A stretch of DNA of 64,000 nucleotides from Cyclina sinensis (lineage: Eukaryota > Mollusca > Bivalvia > Venerida > Veneridae): the NCBI GenBank assembly GCA_012932295.1, contig JAAONU010000016.1, forward strand, positions 47,523,241-47,587,240, read 5' to 3'. Shown here piece by piece: positions 46,801-56,084 of this stretch. A program made the position numbers and the translations under genes. Every line of letters starts with the position of its first letter. The first letter of the stretch is position 1. The notes beneath the pieces were generated by a model. That model saw only the letters and a program-made list of their open reading frames with translations, made no database searches and was not told the DNA's origin.

Positions 46801-48782
46801 TCCCACTAAATTTACATTACTTTAAAGCATAATCACACAGAAGCCATTCTAAAATGATTGAAAAATTTGTGTATTAAACTTCTTTTCCCCTGATTTGATT
46901 AAAGTGAAATATACATTTTTTGAGAGGAAAATATCAATCATTCATAACTGTAACACGCGTGTATTCTCTTGCGCTTTGCACAGCGATCATTGAATAGACC
47001 GTCAATTTCGTAATCGATTAGCGTTTTGCGGAAAGCGACAAGCGAAATTGCATAAAATGTTTAGCGAATTGACCGATGAACCCTTAAGAGAGGAGATAAA
47101 ACAAAATGAAAGCGATTGTATTGTTAATTACTGTCAAGGATAATTAACAAAATGAAAACAACTGAGGATATTAAAAAGTGACACAACAAGATAAAGTTGC
47201 AATTAAGTATCATATTTAACATTTGAAAGAGCCAATATGCCCTAAAAAGCTCAACCAAGTATCCTTTTAATTGAAAGCTTTTCAGCATGATCTGCCTTAA
47301 AGTGTATTATATAGCTACATGACCTACTTGTGACCCCTAAAGCCTCACATTTGAAAATGGTATCATTAAGAATGTCATCCTATGATCAGGTAGAAAATGT
47401 GGCCTCTAGCTAAGTGACCTATTTTTTAACGACTTGCCCCATTTTCGACAATAACTTAGATGTCATCCGTACAAATATTCTATATAGTTTTAAGATCAGG
47501 TTGAAAATATAGCTTCTACATACTTATAAGACCCAGCATGACCCATTTTAAAACTTGACCTAGATATCATAAAATAATCATATAAGTTTTACTGTGACTC
47601 ATTTCTTGAAAGCATTAGACTGATTGTGTTGATCTAAGATAACATGCACTCTGACACTGCCATCTGTGATGAAAATTGCTTTGGATGATAATTTATGTAC
47701 ACACGGTAATTTGTTTAGAAGTTCAAATCTAGGATTAAGTTCAAGAAAATAAACTTTGATGCTTAAAGTGAAGTTTTTTCAGAAAAAAATCAACAGATAT
47801 TTTGAAGCAATATTCAAAGTTATTTCTAAAGAAGATTAACTCTAAACTAAACTTTTTGAAAGAAAACATTTGAAATAATTTTCTAATGTGAAATACCTTC
47901 AATATTTAGACTTATCAATTGGCCAAGGGTGTCTGATGTGGCAAGAACATTTTGTAGGGCAGCGCTTTCTTTGAATTGATAAAACATTCCATCGGCTTCA
48001 AGAGATATTTCGTTTGCCTTAATCTTGCTTGACTGTAGAAAAGACTGGACCTTCTTTGCACGGATAAACAACTGACTATTTTGTTTTGGTGTACCAGTAG
48101 TTTGGACCTCGGCCAATGCTTTTTCCAGCGTCGTTTGGATTATGAACCTCGCATTTTCTATCATATTTTCATTTTTCTTCTTCTTGTCATTTACTTGTAG
48201 TATGATTTTATCCTTAAGTTTATTTATATGTTCAATCAACTGTGCATGGAAATTTTCAATGTATTTTAAGCATTCCTTATGCATATCTTCAATCTTGCTC
48301 TCAGTAATGGCTATGTCTTCCAGAGAAGAGATCATTTTCTTTATCTCGTTCTCAAGTGCACACTCCGTGTCTTTATATTCTATGGAATCGCGGAAACCTT
48401 CAGCCTCTTCTGGAATATATTGTAGAGCACAGGTTCTGTGTTCGAGAGCCAAACAATCGCTGCACCCGACAGACTTGTGTTCGGTACAGAAAAACTTTAT
48501 TATTTCGGTTGTATGTTTGTCACACGTTTCAAAACACATACGTGATTGTGCTTGAGCGACATCTGTCGTAGATAGTTCATCGATAGTCAGCAGTTTGTGA
48601 TGTCTTGAAGCTTTGCTCTTACCGTGTGACCTAAAACAGTCTTTACACAGATGGTCCCCACACTCCAGACAGAATCCATAAGCCTCTAGCTGCTCACCAT
48701 CGGTTTCACAAGGTCCACAACTACCGCTCCCAACTGTTTTCGTTGCTGATTTATCTTCCGCTTTTCGCCCGGAGACGGCCAT
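31500..48782 (-). CDS. PARP14-like mono-ADP-ribosyltransferase with N-terminal B-boxes (gene A, complete)
   Basis: Twelve minus-strand exons with GT-AG borders: 48782-47897, 44683-44447, 43028-41697, 41451-41177, 40800-40689, 40308-39995, 39787-39679, 39203-39016, 38449-38047, 37731-37583, 32203-32026 and 31801-31500. All phases match; the total of 4485 bases gives 1494 residues. Domains: two B-box zinc fingers (22-118) and coiled coil (135-220); RRM (310-395); KH-like region (400-880); macrodomain (890-1088); acidic linker and KH-like domain (1089-1205); WWE (1210-1280); PARP catalytic domain (1286-1494). PARP14-family enzymes add single ADP-ribose units to proteins and bind ADP-ribose, chiefly in interferon or antiviral responses in vertebrates. 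The catalytic His (WHGT) and Tyr (GVYFAV) are present; the third triad position needs a structural alignment. RING and SPRY domains of true TRIM proteins are absent. Splice sites are my own reading; transcript evidence could change exon 12 slightly. Confidence 0.85.
32026..32203 (-). CDS. Gene A exon 11: PARP domain with catalytic His
   Basis: Acceptor AATTGTAG before 32203, donor AACG|GTAGGA. It encodes IERIQNKTLHTRY, then NERMLWHGTA (H of the triad), then SHGFNRSYCGKN. A 5.4-kb intron, full of insertions, separates it from exon 10; the gene B intron is 392 bases. Confidence 0.85.
32467..36091. mobile_element. TTAA-target element, piggyBac-like (3.6 kb)
   Basis: Bounded by TTAA at 32463-32466 and 36092-36095, with inverted ends GGGGGTCCACTGCTGA and, from the right, GGTGGTCCACTGGTGA (14 of 16 match). 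Gene B shows the uninterrupted site GGCTTAATACAGCTGGG at the same intron position. A TTAA duplication is the mark of piggyBac-superfamily transposition, although these ends do not start with the usual CCC. No transposase frame is visible; the interior is AT-rich and unrecognised. Confidence 0.7.
36121..37500. repeat. Second insertion region in gene A intron 10
   Basis: Absent from gene B. It contains a three-unit 33-bp array and degenerate units with GTGACCTTGACCTTTGACCT, CATGTAGGAGATATGCTCCG and CCAAGTTATATTAA at about 36630-37415. These are bivalve-type interspersed repeat units; the exact ends are not resolved. Confidence 0.55.
36451..36543. repeat. Three-unit 33-bp minisatellite
   Basis: CACTTGAATATAATTGTGTA with ACTTACACTAT-like spacers, three times, starting at about 36451, 36483 and 36516. 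Confidence 0.75.
37583..37731 (-). CDS. Gene A exon 10: start of PARP catalytic domain
   Basis: Encodes SFEIPKNWQKM, DSEYQKVLNEFKKTL and NPNIVK, the IP-x-x-W and S-x-EY-x-x-V opening of PARP10/14-type catalytic domains. Donor AAAG|GTAACA. Confidence 0.85.
38047..38449 (-). CDS. Gene A exon 9: KH-like end and WWE domain
   Basis: Acceptor TTTTCAG before 38449, donor GCAG|GTATAT. A KH-like GNIRLVGLVTSVSEVVNAI is followed by a WWE-type domain: VVRWFYL, then VNLTVEKAFKQ, then GGEYEIDFGNM. WWE domains bind poly-ADP-ribose ends; only the first Trp is clear here. Confidence 0.8.
39016..39203 (-). CDS. Gene A exon 8: acidic linker and KH-like start
   Basis: An AAG acceptor (CCATCAAG) before 39203, donor CAT|GTAAGT. 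It encodes a DDDDSDD run, then YAITIYAEDTGKVQKAIKSI, the start of the KH-like domain before the WWE. It lies directly after the macrodomain exon; gene B has four more exons in between. Confidence 0.75.
39499..39523. repeat. CTGT microsatellite, shared with gene B
   Basis: (CTGT)n in the intron before exon 8. A related TGTCTGCCTGTCTGTATGTC run is at the equivalent place in gene B (58817-58850). Confidence 0.7.
39679..39787 (-). CDS. Gene A exon 7: macrodomain last strand
   Basis: Encodes SSIKEVFLCDISKATVDAF and the last helix, with donor TTAG|GTAATG. It is the same length as its gene B counterpart at 62456-62564. Confidence 0.8.
39995..40308 (-). CDS. Gene A exon 6: macrodomain, main part
   Basis: Acceptor TACTTCAG before 40308, donor CAG|GTAAAG. 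It encodes GGQNIQNEC, LKCKFVAHAVGPHW, LGSIAMPALSVGMFMYP and HRSCMTIVKAL, all standard macrodomain blocks. Confidence 0.85.
40689..40800 (-). CDS. Gene A exon 5: macrodomain, first part
   Basis: Encodes IFVVSGDMTELQVDVLVNAA then NKELKHTVGLGRVIL. GDMT, VDVLVNAAN and the adjacent loop are the ADP-ribose-binding core; the usual GG-V/L-A loop reads TVGLG here (AGGLA in gene B). Confidence 0.8.
41177..41451 (-). CDS. Gene A exon 4: linker to macrodomain
   Basis: Acceptor CATATAG before 41451, donor AAAG|GTATAT. It ends with TCAEATLKSGVK, the strand that leads into the macrodomain. Gene B has the same exon at 63828 onward. Confidence 0.75.
41697..43028 (-). CDS. Gene A exon 3: RRM end and KH-like region
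   Basis: Acceptor TTGTTTCAG before 43028, donor GAAG|GTATGT. It finishes the RRM (QKADHELRGKHVDVKPYNEY), then runs 400 residues without a catalytic motif. Alternating I/V strands and Glu/Lys helices (for example CVILYADEEDDLFKMESAI) resemble the KH-like repeats that fill the middle of PARP14. Confidence 0.8.
43260..44140. repeat. Degenerate GGTCAC/GACC array in gene A intron 2
   Basis: After a (GTAG)n stretch at about 43278-43308, irregular units of about 150-170 bp share AAGGGTTCTCTAG, GATCAGAAACC, TTTTCAAGGTCACTGTGAC and GACCTAGTGACC. Confidence 0.65.
44447..44683 (-). CDS. Gene A exon 2: RRM, first part
   Basis: Acceptor TTTGACAG before 44683, donor GAAG|GTTGTT. It encodes GIIVTNIPEDVTHDGVQVYF (RNP2-like strand) and DGYCLVFFKNAE (RNP1-like strand), as in the RRMs of PARP10/14. 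Confidence 0.8.
44684..47896 (-). other. Gene A intron 1
   Basis: 3.2 kb between the B-box exon and the RRM exon. Positions about 47310-47610 hold decayed units (GTGACCTA and AAAATGTGGCCTCTAGC). No other gene or RING exon was found. Confidence 0.55.
47897..48782 (-). CDS. Gene A exon 1: double B-box and coiled coil
   Basis: ATG at 48782-48780 opens a 295-codon exon. B-box 1 has C22, C25, C38, C41, C46, C49 and the closing His residues 61 and 62. B-box 2 has C87, H90, C99, C107, C110, H115 and C118. A Lys/Glu-rich coiled coil follows. The donor GAAG|GTATTT at 47897/47896 leaves one base, which the RRM exon completes as Gly. If unspliced, the frame stops three codons later (ISH), so splicing onward is the better model. 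Confidence 0.8.
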
Positions 48783-49364
48783 CTTAAAATCTTCCGTTCG
48801 CCACTTTAAAACGTAAGAAAATTAATTACATGTTCAAACTTGTTTTTTAATAAACCCTGTTGTATATTCAGGTTATTTGTGCAAAATCTATATCACTTTC
48901 TACTAATGTGGTAAAATGACAGATCGGTCGAAATTAATTACTCCATTGTCTTCAAAGTGAATCTTGTGAAATTTCACGAGGAAATCGGATTTAAATCATA
49001 TCCTAAAGTCGCTAAGCTAACTGCAGGAAGTGCAATTACTTCAGCTTATAATTAGACATTTTCTCCGAAGTCTATAAATAGAATGTTTAAAAAACTGGAT
49101 ATATTACAAAATAGGAAGGTTATGTTAATTGTCGTTATGTTTTACTTGTACATATACGTGTGAATAATAGCGATTATCGATTGCAAAATAAAAATTATTC
49201 ACTGAATGTAATTTAAGTTACAAATACCTAAATCAGATCCTACAATATTCCATTGTACCATCAAGTCCCAGACACATTTTATTTGCTTATGTAGATATTT
49301 ACCTTTGCCGATTTCTGGAAAGAAGCAATCATGAGGATCAAATTCATTCAGAGTTTTTCATAGA
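48783..49364. other. 5' flank of gene A
   Basis: AT-rich presumed promoter and 5' UTR region. I could not place a TATA box, an initiator or an interferon-type element with confidence. Confidence 0.4.
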
Positions 49365-51785
49365 ACGACCACTTTTCGAAGAAAAAAAAGTGGAGCTATT
49401 GTCATTACACTCGCGTCGGCGTCGGTGTCGGCGTTGGTTAACCTTTCGCCAAGGTCCATTTATCAGAAACTACCAAAGCTATTCACTTCAAATTCAGAAT
49501 ACATGTTCACTATTAAAATGTGACACCACTTCTAAAAGACAAAAACCATCAAATTTATTTTTGCAAAGTAGTGCCCCTTTTTCGACTTCAAATTTCTTGG
49601 TTTACCTTTTTGTGTCGCCCTTTCGAAGAAAAGGTGATACATAGGGATCGCTTTGTCCGTCGGTCCGTCGGTCCGGCGGTCCGTCGGTCCGTCAAGAAAA
49701 CTTAACGTTGGCTATAACTTTGCCATTTCTACACAGTATCTTATCAAACTTTCAAATTATATTGCTTATGACAACAGGGTCGTGATGATGCCAAAATGTA
49801 TAGGTCAAGGTCACAATTGACAGAGTTATGCCCCTTTTTGTACTTGGATTTTGTCATGAAAACTTAACATTGGCTATAACTATGCCATTTCTTAATGTTT
49901 CTTCATCAAACTTTCCAGTTGTAATGCTTACAATTGTATCACTTAAGACAACACCATTTCTCAAGGGCAGATAACCCTCAAATTTTTTTTGCAATGTTAT
50001 GCCCCTTTTTCAAGTTAAAATTTCTTGGTTAACCTTTTTCTTTATGTCCATGTCTCAAAAAGTGTCAAGGATATTCCATTCAAACTTGGAATACTTGATC
50101 ACCAGCAAAACCCCTGCAAAGATTGTTGGTACCCATGTCCCTGGGGTCACAGTTAGCCCCACCCCCGGGGGTCACTTGATTTTGCTTAAACTTATATATA
50201 GGAAAAAAACTTCTTAAGCCTAGAAATAAAATATTAACTGACATGAGATGGGTAAGTACTCCCCCCCTCCCCCCCACTGTCCCCTCTGCATGGGAATCCG
50301 CCCCCCACCAACCAGTCACCCCCCCGGGCCCATTTTTTTTTAAATTTTAAAACATAGGTACTTTACTTCCCATCCTACCTCAACCCCCCTCCCCAACCAG
50401 TCACACCTCCCCCTCAATTTTTTTTTTTAAATTTGAAAACATATGCACTTTATTCCCCCTACCTCAAACCCCCCCCCTATCCCCCAACCAGTCATCCGCC
50501 CCCCCCCCGGGGGCCCAATTTTTTTTTTAAATTCTAAAACATATGCACTTTATTCCCCCCCTCTTACCTCAACCCCCCCTCCCTCCCAAACAGTCAACCC
50601 CCACCCGGGCCCAATATTTTTCTTGTAAACTTTAATACATAGGTACTTGACTCCCCATTCACCCTCAAACCCCCCCCCCACCCCCAACCAGTCACCTCCC
50701 CCCCATTTTTTTTACCCCCTCACCCCCACGCCTTTTTTTTAAAACATAGGTACTTTACTCCCCCCCCACCTCAAACCCCCCACCCCCCACCCGGGCCCAT
50801 TTTTTTTTTTAATTTTAATACATAGGTACTTGACTCCCCATCCACCCTCAACCCCAGCAGGCTCTTGTTTACCTTTTTAGTTATTCTAACAGTGTACCCA
50901 AGGGCGACACAAGTGTTCCACTGAACACCCATCTAGTTTTTGTTAATATTTATTTTTCAAAAACTGTCTAAAACATTCCCTTCAAACTTGGAATACTTGA
51001 TCACCAGCAAACCCTGGTGTCAAGATTAGCCCCACCACAGGGGTCACTTGATTTTGCTTAGACTTATATAAGAAAAAATTCTTAGTCTAGAAGTAAACAT
51101 TTTATTTACCTGGGATGGGTAGGTACTTCCCCCACCCGGTTATCCCCCGCCACCGCCCGCCGAATTGTTTTCATTTTTTAAAGATTTTTAATACATAAGT
51201 ACTTGACTCCCCATCAACACCTGCCCCTCCACCATCTGACCCCGAGTCCGGCAAAAAAAACCCCAGCATTTCAATGTGTAACCTACCCCTAGCATAAAAC
51301 TTACCTATTTACTTACGTGATACATGGAATGGATAGGTACTTCCCGCCACTATATGGGATCCCGATACCCTATCCTATGTTTTTCTTCATTTTTTTAATA
51401 CGTAGATACGTGACTCCCTCCTCCACCAGCCCCCTCCCCAATTAGATTCACTCCCCCCACTGAAAACATTTCTTGCATGAGTAACCGCAACACCCACCCC
51501 TAGCCTAGAACTAAACTTTTTATTTGCATGGAATGGGTAGGTACTCCACCCATCTTCATGGAACCCCATTACCCCCCACCCCCACCCCCCAAAAAAGTGA
51601 TAATAAAATCAAAAACAAATTCTTGCAAGAGTTCTCTCCACCTTACCTCCTTCGCCGCACAGCCAAAAATATTCTTATTTAACCCACTCAATTTTTTATC
51701 ACTTTGGCCTTTTGTTTGATTTAGCTTATAATTTATTTTCCAGCACTGAGAAAGTGGAGTGTGCTGTCCGCTGAAAGGTCTTGTT
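49365..51785 (+). repeat. Repeat related to HINE, split by HINE copy 3
   Basis: The left piece (49365-49606) starts CGACCACTTTTCGAAGAAAA. The right piece (50937-51785) continues GTTAATATTTATTTTTCAAA and ends near CACTGAGAAAGTGGAGTGTG. CCACTTT and AAAGTGG near the two ends may be inverted ends. Across the junction the text aligns with the internal TTGGTTAACCTTTTTCTTTA of HINE, so the family is related to it. Confidence 0.5.
49607..50936 (+). mobile_element. HINE-type non-autonomous Helentron, copy 3 (nested)
   Basis: Starts TTTTTGTGTCGCCC. Inverted match GGGCGACACAA at 50902-50912, hairpin GTGTTC-CACT-GAACAC at 50913-50928, terminal CTAG at 50933-50936 followed by TTTTT. The host reads GGTTTACC before and TTTTTGTTAAT after, so insertion was at or within a T-run, fitting the T-T target preference reported for Helentrons. 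Confidence 0.7.
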
Positions 51786-52905
51786 TTTTTATTATGCTAG
51801 TTAATGTTTCTTTTGCTGTGTGGTGTACGGGTATAAAGGTATTATGGTTGCTACATGTATGGATTGTTATTTTTGTAATACCCATTAATATATTTTTGTA
51901 ATAACGTCGTTCTTAATCTACTCTAGTTATGTGAGTATGTACGCACGTATGTACGCAAGTTGTTATAATTTTTATTTGGTTTTCGCTGTGTATATATTCT
52001 TAGACTGACAATTACACTTGCTTTATATAACCTTATCTTATTTCAGGATAAATATAATATGAAATCAACCAGACATATATATATTTTTTAACACAATTCG
52101 TAATCAAATAAAAATATGTTCCGGACACTTCAAACGAACATCTTTTTAGTCCTTTACGATAAAACACACTAACTATATATGAATAATATGAAAAAGGGGG
52201 CCGTTTATGACTGGACCGTCATAGATTTTGACCTTTCTTACCTTAGGTTATCTTGGATTTTGGCCGTCTTGACCCGATACCCTAAATATTCGCAACGGCA
52301 CTATCAAAAGTAAGAAAAATATGATATCAAATGATCAGGGTATTTAATAATGCCGAAAACAAATCAGAGTTATTGTTGGTCCAGTTGCTAGGGACAAGGG
52401 AAATAATTGTCCTAGAAATACAGAAGTATGCCTTCTTTTAACTTAGAAATTTTGGTTAAAGTTTTTATAAGGTGTAATAGCTTATTTATTATAAAACGGA
52501 TTCAGTTGAAACTTAAAAAGCTTACAAGTAACAAGACCCTGCTGACGGACAACAGGTATAACTGTGCTAGGAATATTTGCCTTTGTAACCGAGGAATTCT
52601 GGTTAAAGTCTTTCAATAAGGTTTCAATTGAAATGTAAACTTCTTGCATATAGTAGCAAGGCCCTGATAAGGGGCATAACTGTGATTAGAATATTTACAG
52701 AAGTATGCCTGTTTTAACTTTGAAATTTTAGTTAAAGAGTTTTATTAAGTGTTGTTTAAGTGCTTGTTCATTATTCAGGGGATTCCACTGAAACATAAAA
52801 TGCTTGACAAGACCCTGCTTTTGTACAAGGGCATAACACTGGTAAGAATTTTTACAAAATTATTACACTTTTTACTTATAAATTTTGCTTTCTTTTTGAC
52901 AAATT
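51786..52905. other. Intergenic, nothing recognised
   Basis: AT-rich. Positions 52430-52900 contain loosely repeated AACTTAGAAATTTTGGTTAAAG, AACAAGACCCTGCT and AGGGCATAACTGTG motifs, a decayed repeat. Confidence 0.4.
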
Positions 52906-54975
52906 ATTAGCAATTTTTTTAATGATTATTCTTTTTTTACTAAGAATTTGGTTAGAATTTATAATAAAGAGTTTTATTATTATTTAAAATTATTAACTTG
53001 TCATTCAGAATTTTGGTATTATTAATGAAGAAGTGTAACACCTTGCTTATTATGGAAAATTCAGTTAAAAATAATAATACTTCCTTATGTTTATAAGGCT
53101 TTACTCAAGGACAAAGTGACTGTTAATATTTTTTTTTTGGAAATTATTCCTTTTTTAACTTACTTTTTTTAATTTATTAGAAAATTTTATTTCAAGTAAA
53201 ACCTTTCATAGCTTATAGAGTGAGTTATAAAAATAAGCTTCATAACTCTCGCACGGATTTGACTACATGAATTCCTTTTGCGACATAGAATAATGATTAA
53301 TAATTAAGGCTTTTTTAAAGACATTCACAGATTCCACAATCCAAGTCCTGAGAAAAGTAGAGCACGCTATCATTGTTTTATTTGGAAATTACACAATCAG
53401 AAATATTGAAACTCAGTGTTGAATTTCCTATTAAAGAGAATAATAGTCTAGACTATAATTTATGGCTAGAGGTACTTTCAATTCTACTTTATTTAAAATT
53501 CGAATTTTTATTACCACAATGGATTTACATATTCTGACCAAAATACAACATTTTTTCATTCAGCGCTTTACAAACTGATTAAAAAAAAACCTTCCAGTAT
53601 TTACATATAAATAAATACTATTCTAGTGAAAATGTAGCGTTTTACTTTTACTATCTGGTAAGTCCTCATCAATCAAACATAGGTCAGTATAATGAATGCA
53701 TAGGAAGGAGCGTCTGTGACAGTCACAAGGTTACAATTGGCGACAACAAACATTTTGATGCAAAAATGTAGAGTTTGGTTTCAACTTCATCTAAACTATG
53801 TCCAGGTAATTTCAATTAGTCAAGATAAATGAAGAATTTTATATCAACATGTAAGTTCATTCTAAGTTGACTTTGGAATCTGAATTAGCAATTAAAGGTC
53901 GTTGTTGTAAATGCATTTATAAAACAAGTTGACGAAATTGAATTTCTACTTGTAGGTTTAGGTTTTTAACCTGTTAAAAGTAACGTTATTTCTGATTCGT
54001 GGAATACGACTTATTCTTTTATGCAGCTTGAAATATAAAATTGTTAGTCGTTTTTTATTTTTAACCTGAGCTGTACCATGTTTGTGGTTCTGGAAGAAAT
54101 AGAAAAAAAAACATTGTGTATGGAAGTCTTTATTGCATACTTTTCGATATTCAGAGTCATAATAGGCAGATTAAAGGAACCATAAACAGATAGATAAGAG
54201 AAGCATTAACATTTACTGATATGGCTAAATGAACTAATTTAACGATTACTAAATCAGTTCAACTATAACGATCATACTAGGTCAATCGGAACATGAGGTC
54301 ATGAAGGCTGCACTTGCTAGGATTACGAGATATGATCCGACTGTCTTAATCTAAAAACAACAGGTAGCATAAACAAACGTCCTTCTATTACAAATAAAAT
54401 TTGTTTCATTGAGAAGGTTGAGTTTCCCCAGAGATGATTCTTTATTCATTTATATTATTTTTTTATTTTCTTTTTGCAAATAAACAGTACTGCATGTATC
54501 TGGTTCACGGACTTTGTTCATTCCTTCGGATTTTTTTTTCGCACAAAATTATAATTGGATGTATACATCAGAAATACTTAATTAAAACGAATAAAAAAAT
54601 ACATACAGACAACATGGATGAATGCATTTATGTGAATTTATTAAAAACTTTATGTCTGTTTGATGATACTAACCCATGGCATTTTATGAAACCTTGTTAC
54701 TCCACATTTGAATGTTTTGTAGGGAAAAGAGAGTTGGAAACTTAGTTTAAAATGTACAATTTTTCTCATTTAAACTTACATCGAGCAGAAAACTCCTGAC
54801 ACTTGTATACAAAGTAATATGAACTGAAATTCTTCGATTTCGTGCGTATTATAGGCAAACGATATAGCAGAATTTGGTAAGGTTAACTTTTTAAGCAATC
54901 GCCTAATGAAAAGAACATGAGTAAAAATGATGACGGTTGTATATAATGCAGACTTAAGCCAAGATTTGAGTAACA
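52906..54975. repeat. 3' flank of gene B, duplicated at 27.79-30.13 kb
   Basis: The noncoding counterpart of the gene A flank; it carries only one unit of the 289-bp repeat. It fixes the left boundary of the segmental duplication near 52906. Confidence 0.75.
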
Positions 54976-55782
54976 TATAAAACAGGATCAACAAAAAATA
55001 TATGAGTTTTGGTAAAAAACAATAGAATAAGATACTGGGATTACAGTCAGTATAATTTGAGACATGTAAATAAAGATTACCTTGTTTCCTGAATATTATC
55101 ATTACAATTGTTTTTTTACTTAACTAGACATCTGTACAACATCTCTATCATTGTTAAACAAATAAGAAATGTTTAACTCATTCAACCTTATGAAAAAGTT
55201 GTGTAGAACTAGCAACACTATGGGCTTACATTTATAATCTCTTGAATGTTTGACTTTTCGAGAGGTATCAAATATTTGATTACCAACAAGATGTGCTCTA
55301 CCCTGAATATTAGAAATGTATATAATAAAGAATATTAAAGAACCACAAGACTTTAGATAGCATTTCTGAGATTAAAGACACGTTCTGTCTGTCAACAGAA
55401 ATATCTTAAGTTTGCATAAAATGAACAAAACATTTCTGATCTATTATTTCGAACAATTATCAGAGATATGTAGGAAATATCTCCAAAATACAGAAATATA
55501 TAGAGTATTAAGAAGGTTTTCTTTTCAAATTGTATGAACTTTCTCAGAAATTTAGAAAGCTTTGTTAATGAATTTTGTATAGGTACACTTGATGTGTTGG
55601 TCAATGATTCAAGCGTAAATAAACATTACTATCATTTCAATACTGGAAGACACCTACAAATGGAACGTAAAGTTTGTTTCCCAAAGGATACGAATATCGC
55701 AAGATGATAATTTAGTATAAACATCTCTGCTTTCTGTTTCTTCCCTGCAAATGTCTTCCAAAATATTCACTATTGTTTGTCA
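54976..55782. other. Region between the duplicated 3' flank and the gene B stop codon
   Basis: Partly aligns with 31159-31499. About 500 bases (55180-55690) have no counterpart beside gene A. Nothing else was recognised. Confidence 0.4.
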
Positions 55783-56084
55783 TTATTTATAGGTGATTAA
55801 ATGTTCAGGATAAGCCTGTGTGTCATTAAAAACAACGAACATGGTTGGATTGCTAGTATTATTTGTAACAGAGTCATACAGTAGGTATGGTTGAGACGCA
55901 TTTATTGGCGGTGGTACCCGCATATTGCTTGATCCGCAGCAATATTTCCCGGTCAGTACTAAGCATCGGTACACCCTTTTGTTTCCGTCTTTTCCAACTG
56001 GTGAATAGGTTGCCTGGTCAGAGTAGTTGGCATTTACAGCAAAGTACACTCCCTTTCCAAATGCAGTGGCTGAAATGTCATATG
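55783..56084 (-). CDS. Gene B PARP terminal exon
   Basis: AYDISATAFGKGVYFAVNAN, LYDSVTNNTSNPTMFVVF, QAYPEHLITYK and a TAA stop at 55785-55783. Confidence 0.85.

Noticed and set aside
47897..48782. The B-box exon as a separate single-exon TRIM-like gene.
   Set aside because: The unspliced frame ends just three codons past a good GAAG|GTATTT donor, and phase and orientation match the RRM exon. Transcript proof is still lacking, so this remains the main alternative.
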